Shown here piece by piece: positions 16,239-24,613 of a stretch of 64,000 nucleotides of DNA (position 1 is the first letter of the stretch; the number at the start of each line of letters is the position of its first letter). A model generated the notes under the pieces. It searched no databases. It was not told the DNA's origin and saw nothing but the letters and a program-made list of their open reading frames with translations. Where the stretch lies: assembly GCF_001866075.3 (NCBI RefSeq), contig NZ_CP063356.1, forward strand, positions 558,001-622,000, written 5' to 3'. This DNA is from Anaerobacillus isosaccharinicus. GTDB lineage: Bacteria; Bacillota; Bacilli; Bacillales; Anaerobacillaceae. The position numbers and the translations under genes are program-made.

Positions 16239-17273
16239 TTATCTATTCCTAATTTCCTCAACTTCATCAATAAGTTTTTGAATTCTTTCACTTCCATAAA
16301 TGTCAGTGAGGGACTCCCAAACTTCCATACCAATAGCTTGAAATTCTGCAATTTGGCCAGGTGTTAGTTCTATTACCTCAACACCTTCACCTTTCATTTT
16401 TTGTACATAGTTTTCAGTTTCTTTTCTTTGCTCAGCAATCTGCCAATCTTGTGCTTCTTTTGCAGCAGCAACTAGGATTTCTTGAGTTTCTTCTGATAAT
16501 GTCTTCCAAACGTCTTCACTCATAGCAATTGTACTCGTTGCAAATACATGATTTAACCTTGTATAATACTGATTTGGTTCATGAAGTTTATTATCATAAG
16601 TAATTAATAAACCATTATCTTGACCGTCAACAGTCCCTTGTTGAAGGGAAGTATATAACTCTGGCATTGCAATTGTTACTGTTTGTGAACCTACAGCATT
16701 AAAAAATCCCATTATTGCTTGTGAACCTGGTACTCTTAGTCGTAAACCTTCCATGTCTGCTGGCGTTTGAACTGATCTAACCGAATTGGATAATCCTCTG
16801 AATTCAAGCTCATACCATCCAAGAGCCTTTATTCCATGTTCAGATAATGTCTCTCTCATTGTTTGTGGAATAATACCGTCTCCATAAAATAATTCATCAG
16901 CTTCTTCATAATTAGAAACAATATAAGGTAAGTAATGGAAATCTAGTAATTGATTCATACCAGATAGTGATCCCTGATTAATAAATGCAAATTCCAAGTT
17001 ACCACGTGAAAGATCTTGACCTAATGATTCATCGCTCCCGATCTGACCAGCTGGGAAGACAGATATATTAATTTCTCCATTAGTTTTTTCATTTACTACC
17101 TCTGCAAACTTTTCTGCCGCTTGATGTTGGATACTATTTTGGGCTGCTACCATACCAAGTCGAAACTCTTTAGTTTCTGACCCCTTCGAAGCTGAATCAC
17201 TAGAGCTACATGCTGCTAATAAAATTCCAATTAATGCAATAACACAAATTAATAACTTTTTAGATTTAAACAT
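16239..17273 (-). CDS. dctP: TRAP transporter substrate-binding protein (DctP)
   Basis: The ATG at 17273 follows AGGGGGAAAC; an upstream ATG at 17294 would add seven residues that include the ribosome site. The 344-residue protein begins with a lipoprotein signal (KKLLICVIALIGILLAAC, lipobox LAAC), as expected in Gram-positives. The mature part shows FRLGMVAAQNSIQHQAAEKFAEVV, NGEINISVFPAGQIGSD, ALGWYELEFRGLSN, and LRLRVPGSQAIM with the conserved arginine that binds the substrate carboxylate, then DGQDNGLLITY. It captures the acid outside the cell and delivers it to DctQM. Confidence 0.92.
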   Translation of the reverse strand: MFKSKKLLICVIALIGILLAACSSSDSASKGSETKEFRLGMVAAQNSIQHQAAEKFAEVVNEKTNGEINISVFPAGQIGSDESLGQDLSRGNLEFAFINQGSLSGMNQLLDFHYLPYIVSNYEEADELFYGDGIIPQTMRETLSEHGIKALGWYELEFRGLSNSVRSVQTPADMEGLRLRVPGSQAIMGFFNAVGSQTVTIAMPELYTSLQQGTVDGQDNGLLITYDNKLHEPNQYYTRLNHVFATSTIAMSEDVWKTLSEETQEILVAAAKEAQDWQIAEQRKETENYVQKMKGEGVEVIELTPGQIAEFQAIGMEVWESLTDIYGSERIQKLIDEVEEIRNR

Positions 17274-17383
17274 TATTTGTTTCCCCCTAATCATTTTTAA
17301 AGTGATTTTTTGTGAATCATTAAATTTGTTCAGCGACAGACTTTACTGGTGGTATGTTTACATTATTTTCAAACGTCACCTCC

Positions 17384-18556
17384 CTAAATAATTTCTTTTT
17401 TTTGTACCTTCTTACTAATTTGACTCTTTCCGCTAGTATCCCATATTCTCATTGTCCTCTCTGTCGCTCTTTCAATTAATGAAATTCCAGCCTCTAGAGC
17501 TTTGTCTAATGAAATTGGTTCAGAAACAATGTCAACAATCGCATCTATCCCATAGTTATATACAATTTCTGCACCTTCACCAATACTTCCAACAATAGCT
17601 ATAACCGGAACACCAAACTTCTTGGCTTTTCGAGCAACACCAATTGGTACCTTGCCGTTTATTGTTTGAAAATCTATCCTACCTTCACCCGTAAAAACTA
17701 AATCAGCATCTTTAAGATGATCTTCTAATCCGATAAGATCCATAATTTTTTCAATACCCGAATAGCTTTTGGCATTACAAAATGCAAAGAGACCGGCACC
17801 TAATCCTCCAGCAGCTCCACTGCCAGGTCTCTCTAAAATATCAATAGAAAGCTGTTCCTTGATAAGTCCCCCAAAGTATCTTAAATTACTATCTAATATT
17901 GCTATAGTCTTTGAGGTTGCCCCTTTCTGGGGACCATATACAGCAGATGCTCCATTTTCACCGCATAATGGGTTTGTTACATCTGACAACAAGACCATTT
18001 CAGTGTTATTGATTCTAGCGTCAATCCTCGAAGTATCGATGGTTGTTATGTTTTTTAGCTCTGCTCCACCAAAACCAATTTCTTGATTATTTTTATCCTT
18101 AAAACTGACTCCCAAGGATTGAGCCATCCCTACCCCTCCATCATTTGTGGCACTTCCCCCTAGACCGATATAGATGGTTCTACACCCTTTATCTAACGCA
18201 TCTCTAATTAACTCACCTGTTCCATAAGTAGTTGTGATTAGTGGGTTATACTCACTCTTTGAGATTAATGGCAAACCAGAAGCAGCTGCCATTTCTATAA
18301 CAGCAATATTACCTGGAAGAATTCCGTATTTAGATTTTACTTTTCTACCCAGCGGGTTTAAAACTTCAACATTCACATATTTTCCGTCCAATGATTTTAC
18401 TAATGTATCTACCGTTCCTTCCCCCCCATCTGCTATTGGAACCTTTACCGTTTTAATATCTTCACGATAGTAGATTAATCCTCTTTCAACTGCATCAGCC
18501 GCTTCCATTGTAGTACAACACCCTTTAAATGAATCAATTGCAATTACTACTTTCAT
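17384..18556 (-). CDS. garK: Glycerate 2-kinase
   Basis: A 390-residue protein of the GarK/GlxK family, phosphorylating D-glycerate, normally to 2-phosphoglycerate. The start MKVVIAIDSFKGCCTT, VPIADGGEGTV (near 43-53), GLGGSATNDGGVGMAQ, GSGAAGGLGAGLFAF and FTGEGRIDFQT are family signatures. The ATG at 18556 has AGTGAGG upstream, whereas the ATG at 18571 does not. It is the first gene of the operon, so the pathway it serves must yield glycerate. Confidence 0.9.
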   Translation of the reverse strand: MKVVIAIDSFKGCCTTMEAADAVERGLIYYREDIKTVKVPIADGGEGTVDTLVKSLDGKYVNVEVLNPLGRKVKSKYGILPGNIAVIEMAAASGLPLISKSEYNPLITTTYGTGELIRDALDKGCRTIYIGLGGSATNDGGVGMAQSLGVSFKDKNNQEIGFGGAELKNITTIDTSRIDARINNTEMVLLSDVTNPLCGENGASAVYGPQKGATSKTIAILDSNLRYFGGLIKEQLSIDILERPGSGAAGGLGAGLFAFCNAKSYSGIEKIMDLIGLEDHLKDADLVFTGEGRIDFQTINGKVPIGVARKAKKFGVPVIAIVGSIGEGAEIVYNYGIDAIVDIVSEPISLDKALEAGISLIERATERTMRIWDTSGKSQISKKVQKKEII

Positions 18557-18581
18557 AGGACATAACCTCACTTGCTTTTAT

Positions 18582-18597
18582 TTGTTAACGCTTACAA
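18582..18597 (-). promoter_or_regulatory. cre box (CcpA operator) before the operon
   Basis: On the minus strand the 16-mer TTGTAAGCGTTAACAA matches the catabolite-responsive element consensus WTGNNARCGNWWWCAW at every defined position. It lies 26 bases before the kinase start codon, so it should let CcpA block transcription when preferred sugars are present. A second, imperfect version (TTGTAAGCGATTTAAC on the plus strand) is at 18811-18826. Confidence 0.75.
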
Positions 18598-18802
18598 TAA
18601 CTAATAATAAGAACATTACAATAATTTAACCTACTAACAATTATTTTAATTGAATGAACTTGATGATCAGTAACAAAACATACTCTACCAAAAAGAATCT
18701 TCATTACATCGGTTATAAGTGTCAGTATATTAAAAAAGGGAATTATGAAAATGGTTCAATTAAGTGAATTTAATAAAATCAATAATCTAACCACATCTTG
18801 CC

Positions 18803-18838
18803 GCATCTAGTTGTAAGCGATTTAACTAAACTAGATGC
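18803..18838. promoter_or_regulatory. 10-bp inverted repeat between gntR and the operon
   Basis: GCATCTAGTT (18803-18812) and AACTAGATGC (18829-18838) are exact reverse complements separated by 16 bases. No T-run is seen, so this may be an operator or a weak gntR terminator. The rest of 18598-18948 is AT-rich and has no gene. Confidence 0.4.
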
Positions 18839-18948
18839 AGTATCTTAGTGGCGTTTAATCTACATTATGGCATTATGACATTCCTAGAAATGATAAGATT
18901 TTCAATTGATTTTATTACCCTCTCTACCATTTCGATTTCATTATCTTA

Positions 18949-19602
18949 TTAATAAAGTAAAGCTTCCTTTGACTTTTGCATATGATTTTTAATAGTAATG
19001 ACACAATCAAGAGAACCGGATTTCAACTGTTCTGTTAATTGAATATGTTCTTCAAAAAAACGTTTCATTCTATAAGGATCTTTACGTAAATGTTTAAGTG
19101 TTATTCTAATTAAGTGATCTTGATAATTAAATAAAACTTTATATATTTCTTGGTTACCACAAATTTCATAAAGCAATAAATGAAAGTCACGATCCAAGTT
19201 AGCAAACCCTTTAACATCTAAATTATCTACACACTGTTTTGTCCTGTCTAAATTATCTTCAATTTTCTTAATATGAGAATCTAATAATTTCCCTGTAATT
19301 TGTTCACAGACATAGGATTCAATAGCAATTCGTAAATTATAAATATCGATTATTCGTTCAATAGATAGCGGATTAACAATAATTCCTTGTTTTGATGAAA
19401 CAGTTACAAATCCTTCTGTCTCTAATCGAACTAATGCTGATTTAATAGGGGTTTTACTCATCTGTAGATTTTCAATCAATTCTCTTTCTGATAAAAAACT
19501 ACCAGGTTCATATGCTTCTTCTAATATACTCTCTTTTATTTTTTCATACGCAATATCCTTTAATAGTGGGGCATGGGTATTAATCTCTTTTTTAATTGGC
19601 AT
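18949..19602 (-). CDS. GntR family transcriptional regulator (FCD subfamily)
   Basis: A 217-residue regulator. The N-terminal winged helix (IAYEKIKESILEEAYEPGSF, then LSERELIENLQMSKTPIKSAL) is followed by a C-terminal FCD ligand domain with its metal ligands visible as DRDFH (near 134-138), EEHIQL and IKNHM. FCD regulators usually bind organic acids. It is transcribed in the same direction as the operon and sits just upstream, so it most likely controls it in response to the imported acid or an intermediate. Confidence 0.9.
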   Translation of the reverse strand: MPIKKEINTHAPLLKDIAYEKIKESILEEAYEPGSFLSERELIENLQMSKTPIKSALVRLETEGFVTVSSKQGIIVNPLSIERIIDIYNLRIAIESYVCEQITGKLLDSHIKKIEDNLDRTKQCVDNLDVKGFANLDRDFHLLLYEICGNQEIYKVLFNYQDHLIRITLKHLRKDPYRMKRFFEEHIQLTEQLKSGSLDCVITIKNHMQKSKEALLY

Positions 19603-20132
19603 TACTTTTCCTCCCTTATGATCTTTAGGGTAATAAAATCAACATTACTCCAGCACACTGAAAAACATTTACCTGAAACCCATAGATCAATATTTAAAAT
19701 CATTTCAATATTTACATTTTTTATCAAATGAGTAAGCATAACATCGTTAAGCAAGTTGTGCTTATGGACATACGACTTCAAGAACATAAATATCTTTTCA
19801 ATTAACTTATTTTGTAGATAGAGAGATTTATCTCTACAATAAAAGATTTTTTACATATATTTCATCTTTCTATCGCTACTACACTTAGTAATCTAACATA
19901 GATCTATGTTAGATTTATATAAAGATTACCAAGAACACTTTTATTTGTCAATTTAATTTTTTGAATTTTTTATTTTTTCTTTTTTTTATATACCCTTTCT
20001 TCTGCCTTACATTTTTAAGTTCCTCGACAAATATCTCTAATACAAATTCTGCACAAATTATCTTTTTCTTGAATTAAACTCGTTTCTTTAAGTGCATTAT
20101 TATTTCACAAAGTTCTATAAACAATTAGAAAA
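19603..20132. other. AT-rich control region upstream of gntR
   Basis: No gene is visible. A 61-codon ORF on the minus strand (19602-19787) has poor composition and is discounted. The stretch 19930-20020 is nearly pure A/T with long T runs. It contains the 26-bp palindrome listed separately and ends at a terminator hairpin for the second yhbH 3' end. Confidence 0.4.
19890..19915. promoter_or_regulatory. 26-bp perfect palindrome, candidate regulator operator
   Basis: The half-site AATCTAACATAGA (19890-19902) is followed directly by its exact reverse complement (19903-19915). The centre reads TAGATCTA. It is flanked by further symmetric pieces (GTAATCT on the left, AGATTAC about 10 bases to the right). 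It lies about 290 bases upstream of gntR and is the best operator candidate in the island. Confidence 0.5.
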
Positions 20133-20170
20133 AAATCCTTACCACCAGCCTTCACTGGTAGTAAGGATTT
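20133..20170 (-). terminator. Terminator of yhbH 3' end, copy 2
   Basis: Arms AAATCCTTACCACCAG (20133-20148) and CTGGTAGTAAGGATTT (20155-20170) pair with one mismatch and a 6-base loop. On the minus strand a run of seven T follows. It lies 8 bases after the yhbH stop and resembles the terminator after copy 1. Confidence 0.85.
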
Positions 20171-20178
20171 CCTCTTTA

Positions 20179-20322
20179 TTAAACCAACGTCTCCTCTTCT
20201 TTCCTAAAGAAACTCTTCAACGCTCGGTAAACGTCGCCTTTTTCTTTTAGGATGTAGTGACGGAAGCGTTCGTCTTTGATGTTTTTGTAGGCGTTCATGA
20301 GTGTACTGTGGCGGTTGTATTG
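20179..20322 (-). pseudogene. yhbH: yhbH 3' end, copy 2 (joins the 5' part after excision)
   Basis: From the core at 20321-20322 the minus strand encodes [20 protein letters not shown] and continues to RKEEETLV and a TAA, 47 residues. Joined at the 2-bp core with the 341 codons at 44379-45401 it completes a 388-residue YhbH with no frame change. The Bacillus subtilis protein is about this long, from memory. It is separated from its 5' part by the 24-kb element and has no start of its own. Confidence 0.92.
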
Positions 20323-20334
20323 GTATGATTAGCC
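20310..20334. other. Attachment site, left end of the 24-kb element
   Basis: The yhbH half-site (GCGGTTGTAT, 20311-20320) meets the core TG (20321-20322) and the element arm GTATGATTAGCC (20323-20334). The other end, read on the minus strand, has the arm GTATGGTTAGCC (44376-44365). Placed around the CA/TG core the two arms form a near-perfect inverted repeat (11 of 12 pairs), the shape expected for a serine-recombinase attP. Confidence 0.85.
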
Positions 20335-20367
20335 GGGGTGTAACCAGAAAGACATGGAGGGTATTCA

Positions 20368-20631
20368 TTGCTCGACTTCACTTTTATCCTTTTGAAAATA
20401 AAGGATGCGGGTACTTCATCAATATTAATTGAAAACCTTTTAGACAGCTTTTTATTAGATAATTTAAATAAAGACGACTTGCTTAGACTTAGAAACTTTC
20501 TAGTAGAAATGTATATGAAGGAGCAGTGTCACGAACTAGAATTAAAACTAGAGTATGCCTCAAACTACGTTGACTTTAAGCTTTCTACTAAGAAAATTTC
20601 AAAATCTACTAAAAAAAGTGTTAAAATATAA
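20368..20631 (+). CDS. Hypothetical protein at element end
   Basis: An 87-residue protein from a TTG start preceded by GGAGGG. It is leucine-rich and helical in the first 60 residues (IENLLDSFLLDNLNKDDLLR) with a lysine/serine-rich tail (KKISKSTKKSVKI). No domain recognised. It lies 34 bases from the attachment arm and 17 bases upstream of the next gene, so the two form an operon. Confidence 0.55.
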   Translation: MLDFTFILLKIKDAGTSSILIENLLDSFLLDNLNKDDLLRLRNFLVEMYMKEQCHELELKLEYASNYVDFKLSTKKISKSTKKSVKI

Positions 20632-21306
20632 CAATAAGGGGGGAGAACATGTCATCCAAGAAAAAAATGAAAGTTTCCAAACATATTAAATATGGTCAAA
20701 TTACTGCATTTGATGTTGAAATGAATACCTCACTAAAAAAAGGATTAATCTGTTTTTATTGTGGTGTTCCACTTACATTTGTAAGAACTCATATTAAAAA
20801 CGACACAATTGTGCCTTGCTTTTTTCGTTTACAACGTGGAATGGGAGAACACCTGTATATAAATGGTAAAGCATGTCCTAATAACTCAGAAAACCCTGAT
20901 ACAACAAATATTGACAATAGTAAAGAATTTAATTATCAAATAGAAAACTCCCTACATTGTAGAGTTAATATTCCAAGTAAATTTAGTAAAGAGCTTATGG
21001 AAGTTTTAGATGATGAATTATTAAATATCTCTAGTGATACAGAAAAACCTATAAAAAAAAGTGCTGGGAACTTTCAAAAGTCAGGTAAAATTAAATCAGA
21101 TTACATTAACTCTGCAAAAGGCTTTTCAGTTCTAGCTAATAAATATTGGCCTTCTAACTGGAAAAAACTAAAGGAAATTACATTTAAATTAGAGGATTAT
21201 ACTGCTACTGTGACTGCTAGAATAAAGTGTACAAGTTTTGCTTGATTAGATGAAACACTTATTTACCCAAATATACCAGTAACGTATAAAAACCAGGCAC
21301 TGTAAA

Positions 21307-22914
21307 ATGAATAATAGTTTCATTATTCAACAGTGGGGGTCAGAAAAGGTGGATAAGTGGGAAATGTACATGGAAATACAGCAATTATTAAAGCAAGGCT
21401 TTAGTCAGACTAAAGTGGCTAAGAAATTAGGAATTTCTAGATCAACAGTTTACAGAAATTTGAAGAAGTCTCCTTCGGAGATGGCGGAATGGGTAGATAC
21501 ATTGAAGTATAAAAAGAAAAAGTTAGATCCATATAAGGAGCTAATATTATCTTGGCTCAAAACGCATCCCGATATGTCAGCTGCTCAAGTACAAGACTGG
21601 CTACAAGAGAAATACGAGGATTTAAAGATTGGGGAAAGTACCGTTAGGACTTATGTGAGGGCACTTCGAGCAGAATATAATATAAAAAAGGAAACGTCAC
21701 CTAGAATGTACGAGGCAATTCCTGATCCTCCAATGGGAGAACAAATTCAAGTCGATTTTGGACATACAAAACAAAAATCAGCTGATAATAAGGAAGTTAA
21801 ATTGAGCTTTATAGCCTTTGTTTTATCTAATTCTAGACACAAATATAAAGAATGGTTGGATCGCCCTTTTACAACACAAGATGTCATTAGGGCTCATGAA
21901 AATGCTTTTAATTGGTACGGTGGAATGCCAAATGAAATTGTATACGATCAAGATAGTTTAATCGTAGTAAGTGAAAATGGTGGAGATTTAATCTTAACAA
22001 AGGAGTTCCAACATTATAGAGAATCTAGAGGAATAAACCTTCGGGTTTGTCGTAAAGCTGACCCAGAGAGCAAAGGAAGAATTGAAAATGTAGTTGGTTT
22101 TATTAAGCAAAACTTTGCGAAACATCGAGTTTTCCATAACATTGATTCATGGAATGAACAAGGCTGGGAATGGCTTAATAGAACAGGTAACTACAAAATT
22201 CACAACACAACAAAAAAAAGACCAGTTGAAGTGTTTCTCCTCGAAAAGCAACACTTAAAACCAGTCTCCAAAAGTATAGATATTCAAAATAACTATGAAA
22301 CAAGTATAACAAGATGTGTCCATAAGGACAATACTATTAGGTATCAATCTAACCGGTATTCTCTTCCACTTGGAACATACAACAAATATGAGAAAGTATG
22401 TATCAAAGAAACAGAAAATAAACAATTAATTATTTATATCCCTGATACTGGAGAAATAATTGCGAAGCACTCTATTCCAGAAGGAAAAGGTCTTTTAATA
22501 AAAGATAGAAAACATAGCAGAGATCGTACCAAAGGAGTCGATGCATTTATTGATACAGTCGCTCAAAGGTTCGATGATAAAGAATTAGCTTATCAATATT
22601 TAGCGATGGTTCGAGAGAAAAATCCTCGCTATATTAAAGACCAACTGCAAATAATCTTACGTGAAACAAAAGGAAACGTTAGCGAAGTTCTGACAAGAGC
22701 ATTAATTGAGTGTGTGAAAAAGAAATTATATAGTGCAACAGATTTTAGCGATATCGTTGCATATGTCAAACGCCAACGACGGGTTCATGAAACAGTTTTA
22801 GATGTAAAGAAAGAAATTAGACCATTAAATAAACTCTCTGGTTGGGTTATGGAAACGGAAGCATATAAACGGAAAATAGATTCTTATACGGTGTTATTAG
22901 AGGGTGAGTTTTAA
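21307..22914 (+). CDS. istA: IS21-family transposase IstA
   Basis: A 535-residue DDE transposase. A helix-turn-helix is near 22-52 (QGFSQTKVAKKLGISRSTVY). The catalytic core shows D in IQVDFGHTK (near 147), D in VYDQDSLIV (near 217) and E in KGRIENVVGFI (near 258). The ATG at 21307 is listed; a GTG at 21352 after GTGGGGGTCAG gives VDKWEMYMEIQ and may be the true start. Its stop TAA overlaps the ATG of istB, the usual IS21 coupling. Intact. Confidence 0.93.
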   Translation: MNNSFIIQQWGSEKVDKWEMYMEIQQLLKQGFSQTKVAKKLGISRSTVYRNLKKSPSEMAEWVDTLKYKKKKLDPYKELILSWLKTHPDMSAAQVQDWLQEKYEDLKIGESTVRTYVRALRAEYNIKKETSPRMYEAIPDPPMGEQIQVDFGHTKQKSADNKEVKLSFIAFVLSNSRHKYKEWLDRPFTTQDVIRAHENAFNWYGGMPNEIVYDQDSLIVVSENGGDLILTKEFQHYRESRGINLRVCRKADPESKGRIENVVGFIKQNFAKHRVFHNIDSWNEQGWEWLNRTGNYKIHNTTKKRPVEVFLLEKQHLKPVSKSIDIQNNYETSITRCVHKDNTIRYQSNRYSLPLGTYNKYEKVCIKETENKQLIIYIPDTGEIIAKHSIPEGKGLLIKDRKHSRDRTKGVDAFIDTVAQRFDDKELAYQYLAMVREKNPRYIKDQLQIILRETKGNVSEVLTRALIECVKKKLYSATDFSDIVAYVKRQRRVHETVLDVKKEIRPLNKLSGWVMETEAYKRKIDSYTVLLEGEF

Positions 22915-23371
22915 TGAGTCAAATTCAACAATTACAAGACATACTGAAGACTCTTAGACTCGTTGAAACTGCGAAGCACCTACCAACTTTGATAAGAGAC
23001 GCTGAACAAAAAGATCTTTCCTTTACTCAATTTCTATTAGATGTAACGACCTATGAGCAGTCCCGAAGGGAGGAAAAGCAATTAAACAATCGACTAAAAT
23101 GGGCAGCCTTTCCCTTTAGCAAAACCCTAGAAGAGTTTAATTTAAAAGAGCAAAAATCTTTAAGCTGTAAGCAACTAAATAGATTAAAAGACTTAACTTG
23201 GACTGAACAATTATATAATTTAATTTTATTAGGCCCGCCAGGTGTCGGTAATTATCGCAAGTTTTTGTTTATGGCAAGAAATAAGTGTATATTTCCTATT
23301 TAAATTGAAAAATATGTTTATTTCTTTCCATAACACCCACAATGGATTGTATTCAATCCAGGAGGTGTCAT

Positions 23372-24613
23372 ATGGAAACAAAATTAACCATTGAGGAACT
23401 AGTTAGTAAAGTATTATCAGAGCTCGAAAGGCTAAATTATGCCTACAATACTCTTTGTGGATTTCGGGCTTTTTACAAGAGAGTGGTTGCCTATGCAAAT
23501 GCAAAAGGTGAGCTCCATTTTTCGGAAGAGTTTGGAAGGGAATTTTTAAAAGAAAAGTATAACTGCACAGTCAATTATTATAAGGAAGCAATGCCTAAAG
23601 GACTAAAAAACCCTATTAGAAGAATAAGGATTTTGGGTGATTATCAACTCCATGGTGTGATCATCCGAAGGATGGTAAAAAAACCAGGGTATGTAAAGCC
23701 ACCACAGTTTGAAAAAGAACTCATTGCCTATGAAGTCGAATGCGAAAATAACGAGTATTCTAAAAGAGGCTTACGTACGCGTATGCAACGGTTGTTCTTT
23801 TTTATAGATTATCTTAACAACCGGAAAGTTCAGAGCTCAAACAGTATTACTGCGGCGATAATATCTGATTATGTAATAACAATTTATCCACACCATGAAA
23901 AAAGTATTTCATCCATATTAACAACACTTAGAGTTTATTTAAGGTTTCTCTATTTGAATGAATATACTGCTGAAGATATGTCCTTAAAAGTTCCAAAACA
24001 GACCAAATATTATTATCCATCAGTCCCTTCTGTCTGGAATAAAGAGGATGTCAAACGTATGCTAGAAGGTATTGATAGAGGAAACCCAACTGGAAAGAGG
24101 GACTATGCTATCCTTCTTCTTGTTTCCAAGCTAGGTATAAGAGTTGGAGATATCAAATCCCTTAGATTATCGGAATTAAAGTGGCAGTCAAAAACCATTG
24201 AAATAAAACAGAGTAAAACGAAAAATACAGTAACGTATCCAATTCTGCATGATATAGGCTGGGCATTGATTGACTATCTTAAAAATGCTCGCCCCAGTAG
24301 TAATTCTCCTTTTGTATTTTTGCGAATGAATGCCCCTTATGAGGAATTTGGTAAAGATGCTAATCTTCATAATATTATTACGAAATATACTAGACTTTCT
24401 GGTATTACTATTCCAAAAGGAAAAAGGCAAGGTTTACATTCGCTTAGGCATACTCTTGCGAGTACTTTACTGGAACAGGGAACACCATTACCCGTAATCT
24501 CTGAAATTCTTGGACATTTAACTTCTAAGTCTACAAGTATCTACCTTCAAACAGGGATTGAAGGATTAAGAAAATGTGCAATTGATCCAGAGGGGGTATT
24601 TGAAAATGAGTAA
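23372..24613 (+). CDS. RIT tyrosine recombinase A
   Basis: A 413-residue site-specific recombinase, first of the trio. Catalytic residues are visible as R in LGIRVGDI, H-x-x-R in LHSLRHTLAS, H in LGHLTSKS and Y in TSIYLQTG. The ATG at 23372 follows AGGAGGTGTCAT at ideal spacing; an ATG at 23342 lies upstream of that site and is rejected. Its 3' end overlaps the next start by 8 bases. Confidence 0.9.
   Translation: METKLTIEELVSKVLSELERLNYAYNTLCGFRAFYKRVVAYANAKGELHFSEEFGREFLKEKYNCTVNYYKEAMPKGLKNPIRRIRILGDYQLHGVIIRRMVKKPGYVKPPQFEKELIAYEVECENNEYSKRGLRTRMQRLFFFIDYLNNRKVQSSNSITAAIISDYVITIYPHHEKSISSILTTLRVYLRFLYLNEYTAEDMSLKVPKQTKYYYPSVPSVWNKEDVKRMLEGIDRGNPTGKRDYAILLLVSKLGIRVGDIKSLRLSELKWQSKTIEIKQSKTKNTVTYPILHDIGWALIDYLKNARPSSNSPFVFLRMNAPYEEFGKDANLHNIITKYTRLSGITIPKGKRQGLHSLRHTLASTLLEQGTPLPVISEILGHLTSKSTSIYLQTGIEGLRKCAIDPEGVFENE

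Larger units (their letters stand above)
9493..20322. mobile_element. Metabolic genomic island inserted at yhbH
   Basis: About 10.8 kb lies between two directly repeated yhbH 3' ends that each meet a TG core. It contains one GntR regulator gene and an eight-gene catabolic operon but no recombinase. The structure fits an island whose attP carried a replacement yhbH 3' end: insertion joins the resident N-terminus to the island's own 3' end (copy 2) and pushes the resident 3' end (copy 1) to the far side. Movement would need a recombinase supplied in trans, as for cis-mobilisable elements. Confidence 0.7.

Noticed and set aside
9738-18556. Sulfoacetate or ethanolamine catabolism because the aldehyde dehydrogenase resembles SauS/EutE
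   Set aside because: No sulfonate-cleaving, phosphotransacetylase or ammonia-lyase genes are present, while a CoA-ester lyase, hydroxyacid dehydrogenase and glycerate kinase are.
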